Below are positions 6,617 to 7,315 of a stretch of 7,315 bases of DNA, piece after piece. A model generated the notes under the pieces. It was not told the DNA's origin. It saw only the letters and a list, made by a program, of their open reading frames with translations, and ran no database searches. The DNA lies in contig NZ_DJDT01000110.1 in assembly GCF_002432345.1 (NCBI RefSeq), positions 1 through 7,315 on the forward strand, in the 5' to 3' direction. The DNA is from Pedobacter sp. UBA5917 (GTDB lineage Bacteria; Bacteroidota; Bacteroidia; Sphingobacteriales; Sphingobacteriaceae). Numbering within the stretch: position 1 is the stretch's first letter; every line of letters starts with the position of its first letter. A program made the translations under genes and the position numbers.

Positions 6617-7162
6617 TTAAAATTTTTTATTTCCGTTATATAAATTCTTTGGTACCCGCGAACGGATGAGCACTCCAACAGACTTATCCGAAATTCCGTA
6701 ATCTTTAATTAAATCTTCTTTGGGGATTATTTTAATCTCTTTAAAAATTTCATCGTTAATTGCCGATAAATTCCCTTCATAATCTTTAACCAATACCTTA
6801 TCGTTTAATATATATTGAATTGTCGAATCACTTTCAAGAGTAGGAACCAGGTTTTCAAATTCTTTGGATTTTGTTTTAAAGAAACGTTGGAACCGTTTTT
6901 TCGCAAATGGAATGCTTTCCATATAAACTGCTCCATCCTTGCCTCTATCCCCTAATATACCTACTACTTCCTTTCCTTCATATATGGTTAATGAAGCAAT
7001 GTTTTTTGGATCGAACTTTATGAATTCACTCTTTTCGAAATTCACGCTATCGATAAAGAAAACCGGATTTTCGCCAAGTTTAGCAGGAGCTTTTAGGGGG
7101 CTTTGGGCAAATAAACCGGTAGATAAGACTACAAGAATAATGGTGAGGCGTTTTTGATACAT
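6617..7162 (-). CDS. Secreted protein with two tandem TonB-plug-like segments and no beta-barrel
   Basis: Residues 1-20 form a Sec signal peptide ending in LFAQ, with likely cleavage after Ala19 or Gln20. The mature part shows two segments with the pattern of TonB-dependent receptor plug domains. In the first (33-83) PVFFIDS is followed by DPKNIASLTIYEGKEV, then GDRGKDGAVYMES. In the second (115-168) YILND is followed by IFKEIKIIPKEDLIKDYGI, then KSVGVLIRS. Plugs carry the order 'IDG', 'I-x-SI-x-VLK', 'YG-x-x-G-x-x-GV-x-x-I-x-T'. A basic linker (about 88-100) separates the halves. At 181 residues there is no room for an outer-membrane barrel, so it is not a receptor; it is probably periplasmic or surface-exposed, with unknown role. 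It is the first gene of the leftward cluster and follows a promoter with good spacing. Confidence 0.75.
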   Translation of the reverse strand: MYQKRLTIILVVLSTGLFAQSPLKAPAKLGENPVFFIDSVNFEKSEFIKFDPKNIASLTIYEGKEVVGILGDRGKDGAVYMESIPFAKKRFQRFFKTKSKEFENLVPTLESDSTIQYILNDKVLVKDYEGNLSAINDEIFKEIKIIPKEDLIKDYGISDKSVGVLIRSRVPKNLYNGNKKF

Positions 7163-7172
7163 TTTATCTGAG

Positions 7173-7199
7173 GGCTAATATAAATGATTGGCTAATATA
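7173..7199. repeat. 10-bp direct repeat in the accessory cluster promoter
   Basis: GGCTAATATA occurs at 7173-7182 and again at 7190-7199, 17 bases apart start to start. The upstream copy contains the predicted -7 element. It may be a duplicated promoter element, a regulator site, or chance in AT-rich DNA. Positions 7200-7315 beyond it contain no coding frame. Confidence 0.5.
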
Positions 7200-7223
7200 T
7201 TTATCTATACTATAATTAACAAA
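7192..7223 (-). promoter_or_regulatory. Candidate promoter of the rightmost accessory gene cluster
   Basis: On the minus strand TTTG (7220-7223) is followed after 20 bases by TATATTAG (7192-7199), a match to the Bacteroidota -7 consensus TAnnTTTG at five of six fixed positions with ideal spacing. The predicted start lies about 24 bases before the ATG at 7162. The -7 octamer is repeated 17 bases downstream as part of a 10-bp direct repeat. Confidence 0.55.
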
Positions 7224-7315
7224 TAATCAGATGTACTAAAAAATCATTATCATGTTTGTCTAAGCCTCACTTTTATAATCAATTTTAATGATGCCATAAA
7301 AGATGATTTAGGGAA

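Noticed and set aside
6586..6678. Longer start of the two-helix membrane protein
   Set aside because: It would overlap the upstream gene by 62 bases and adds a segment without family features; the internal ATG at 6585 gives a normal gap.
6617..7162. Truncated TonB-dependent receptor
   Set aside because: The frame is intact with its own signal peptide and stop, it contains two plug-like segments rather than one, and no barrel-coding remnant follows in any frame.
1..7315. tRNA, rRNA, CRISPR array, insertion sequence or integrase
   Set aside because: No cloverleaf with a CCA-proximal stem, no regularly spaced repeats, and no transposase or recombinase motifs were seen on either strand.

Overview
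The window looks like chromosomal DNA of a Bacteroidota bacterium, most likely Sphingobacteriaceae (Pedobacter-like). This rests on the AT-rich spacers, the near absence of strong Shine-Dalgarno sites, Bacteroidota-type promoter elements (TTTG at -33, TAnnTTTG at -7), and a subtype iii type VI secretion (T6SS) gene, tssN, which is confined to this phylum. The genus is inference.

Left part (1-3280): a small T6SS block. Positions 1-104 hold non-coding, structured, GC-richer sequence that looks like a dispersed extragenic repeat. A leftward gene (105-1043) encodes a divergent TssG baseplate subunit. Across a 117-base divergent spacer lies a rightward pair, tssN (1161-2054, five membrane helices plus a soluble C-terminal domain) and tssK (2077-3216, baseplate-to-membrane adaptor). 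The pair ends at a clear rho-independent terminator (3245-3280). Together these supply baseplate and envelope-anchor parts of the contractile apparatus. The sheath, Hcp tube, VgrG, ClpV and the other subtype iii anchor proteins are not in the window.

Middle part (3303-5058): one leftward gene for an exported phosphodiesterase/phosphatase of the alkaline phosphatase superfamily. It has a complete set of metal ligands and a LamG-like (concanavalin-type) domain inserted inside the catalytic fold. Its likely promoter overlaps a perfect 12-bp palindrome.

Right part (5230-7223): four short leftward genes, AT-rich and spaced like one transcription unit or an accessory cassette. From upstream to downstream they are a secreted protein built of two TonB-plug-like halves with no barrel, a small two-helix membrane protein, an Imm26-family immunity protein, and a 92-residue unknown. 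A promoter with good spacing lies at 7192-7223. No toxin gene is visible, so the immunity gene is an orphan within this window. No RNA genes, insertion sequences or CRISPR arrays were seen.
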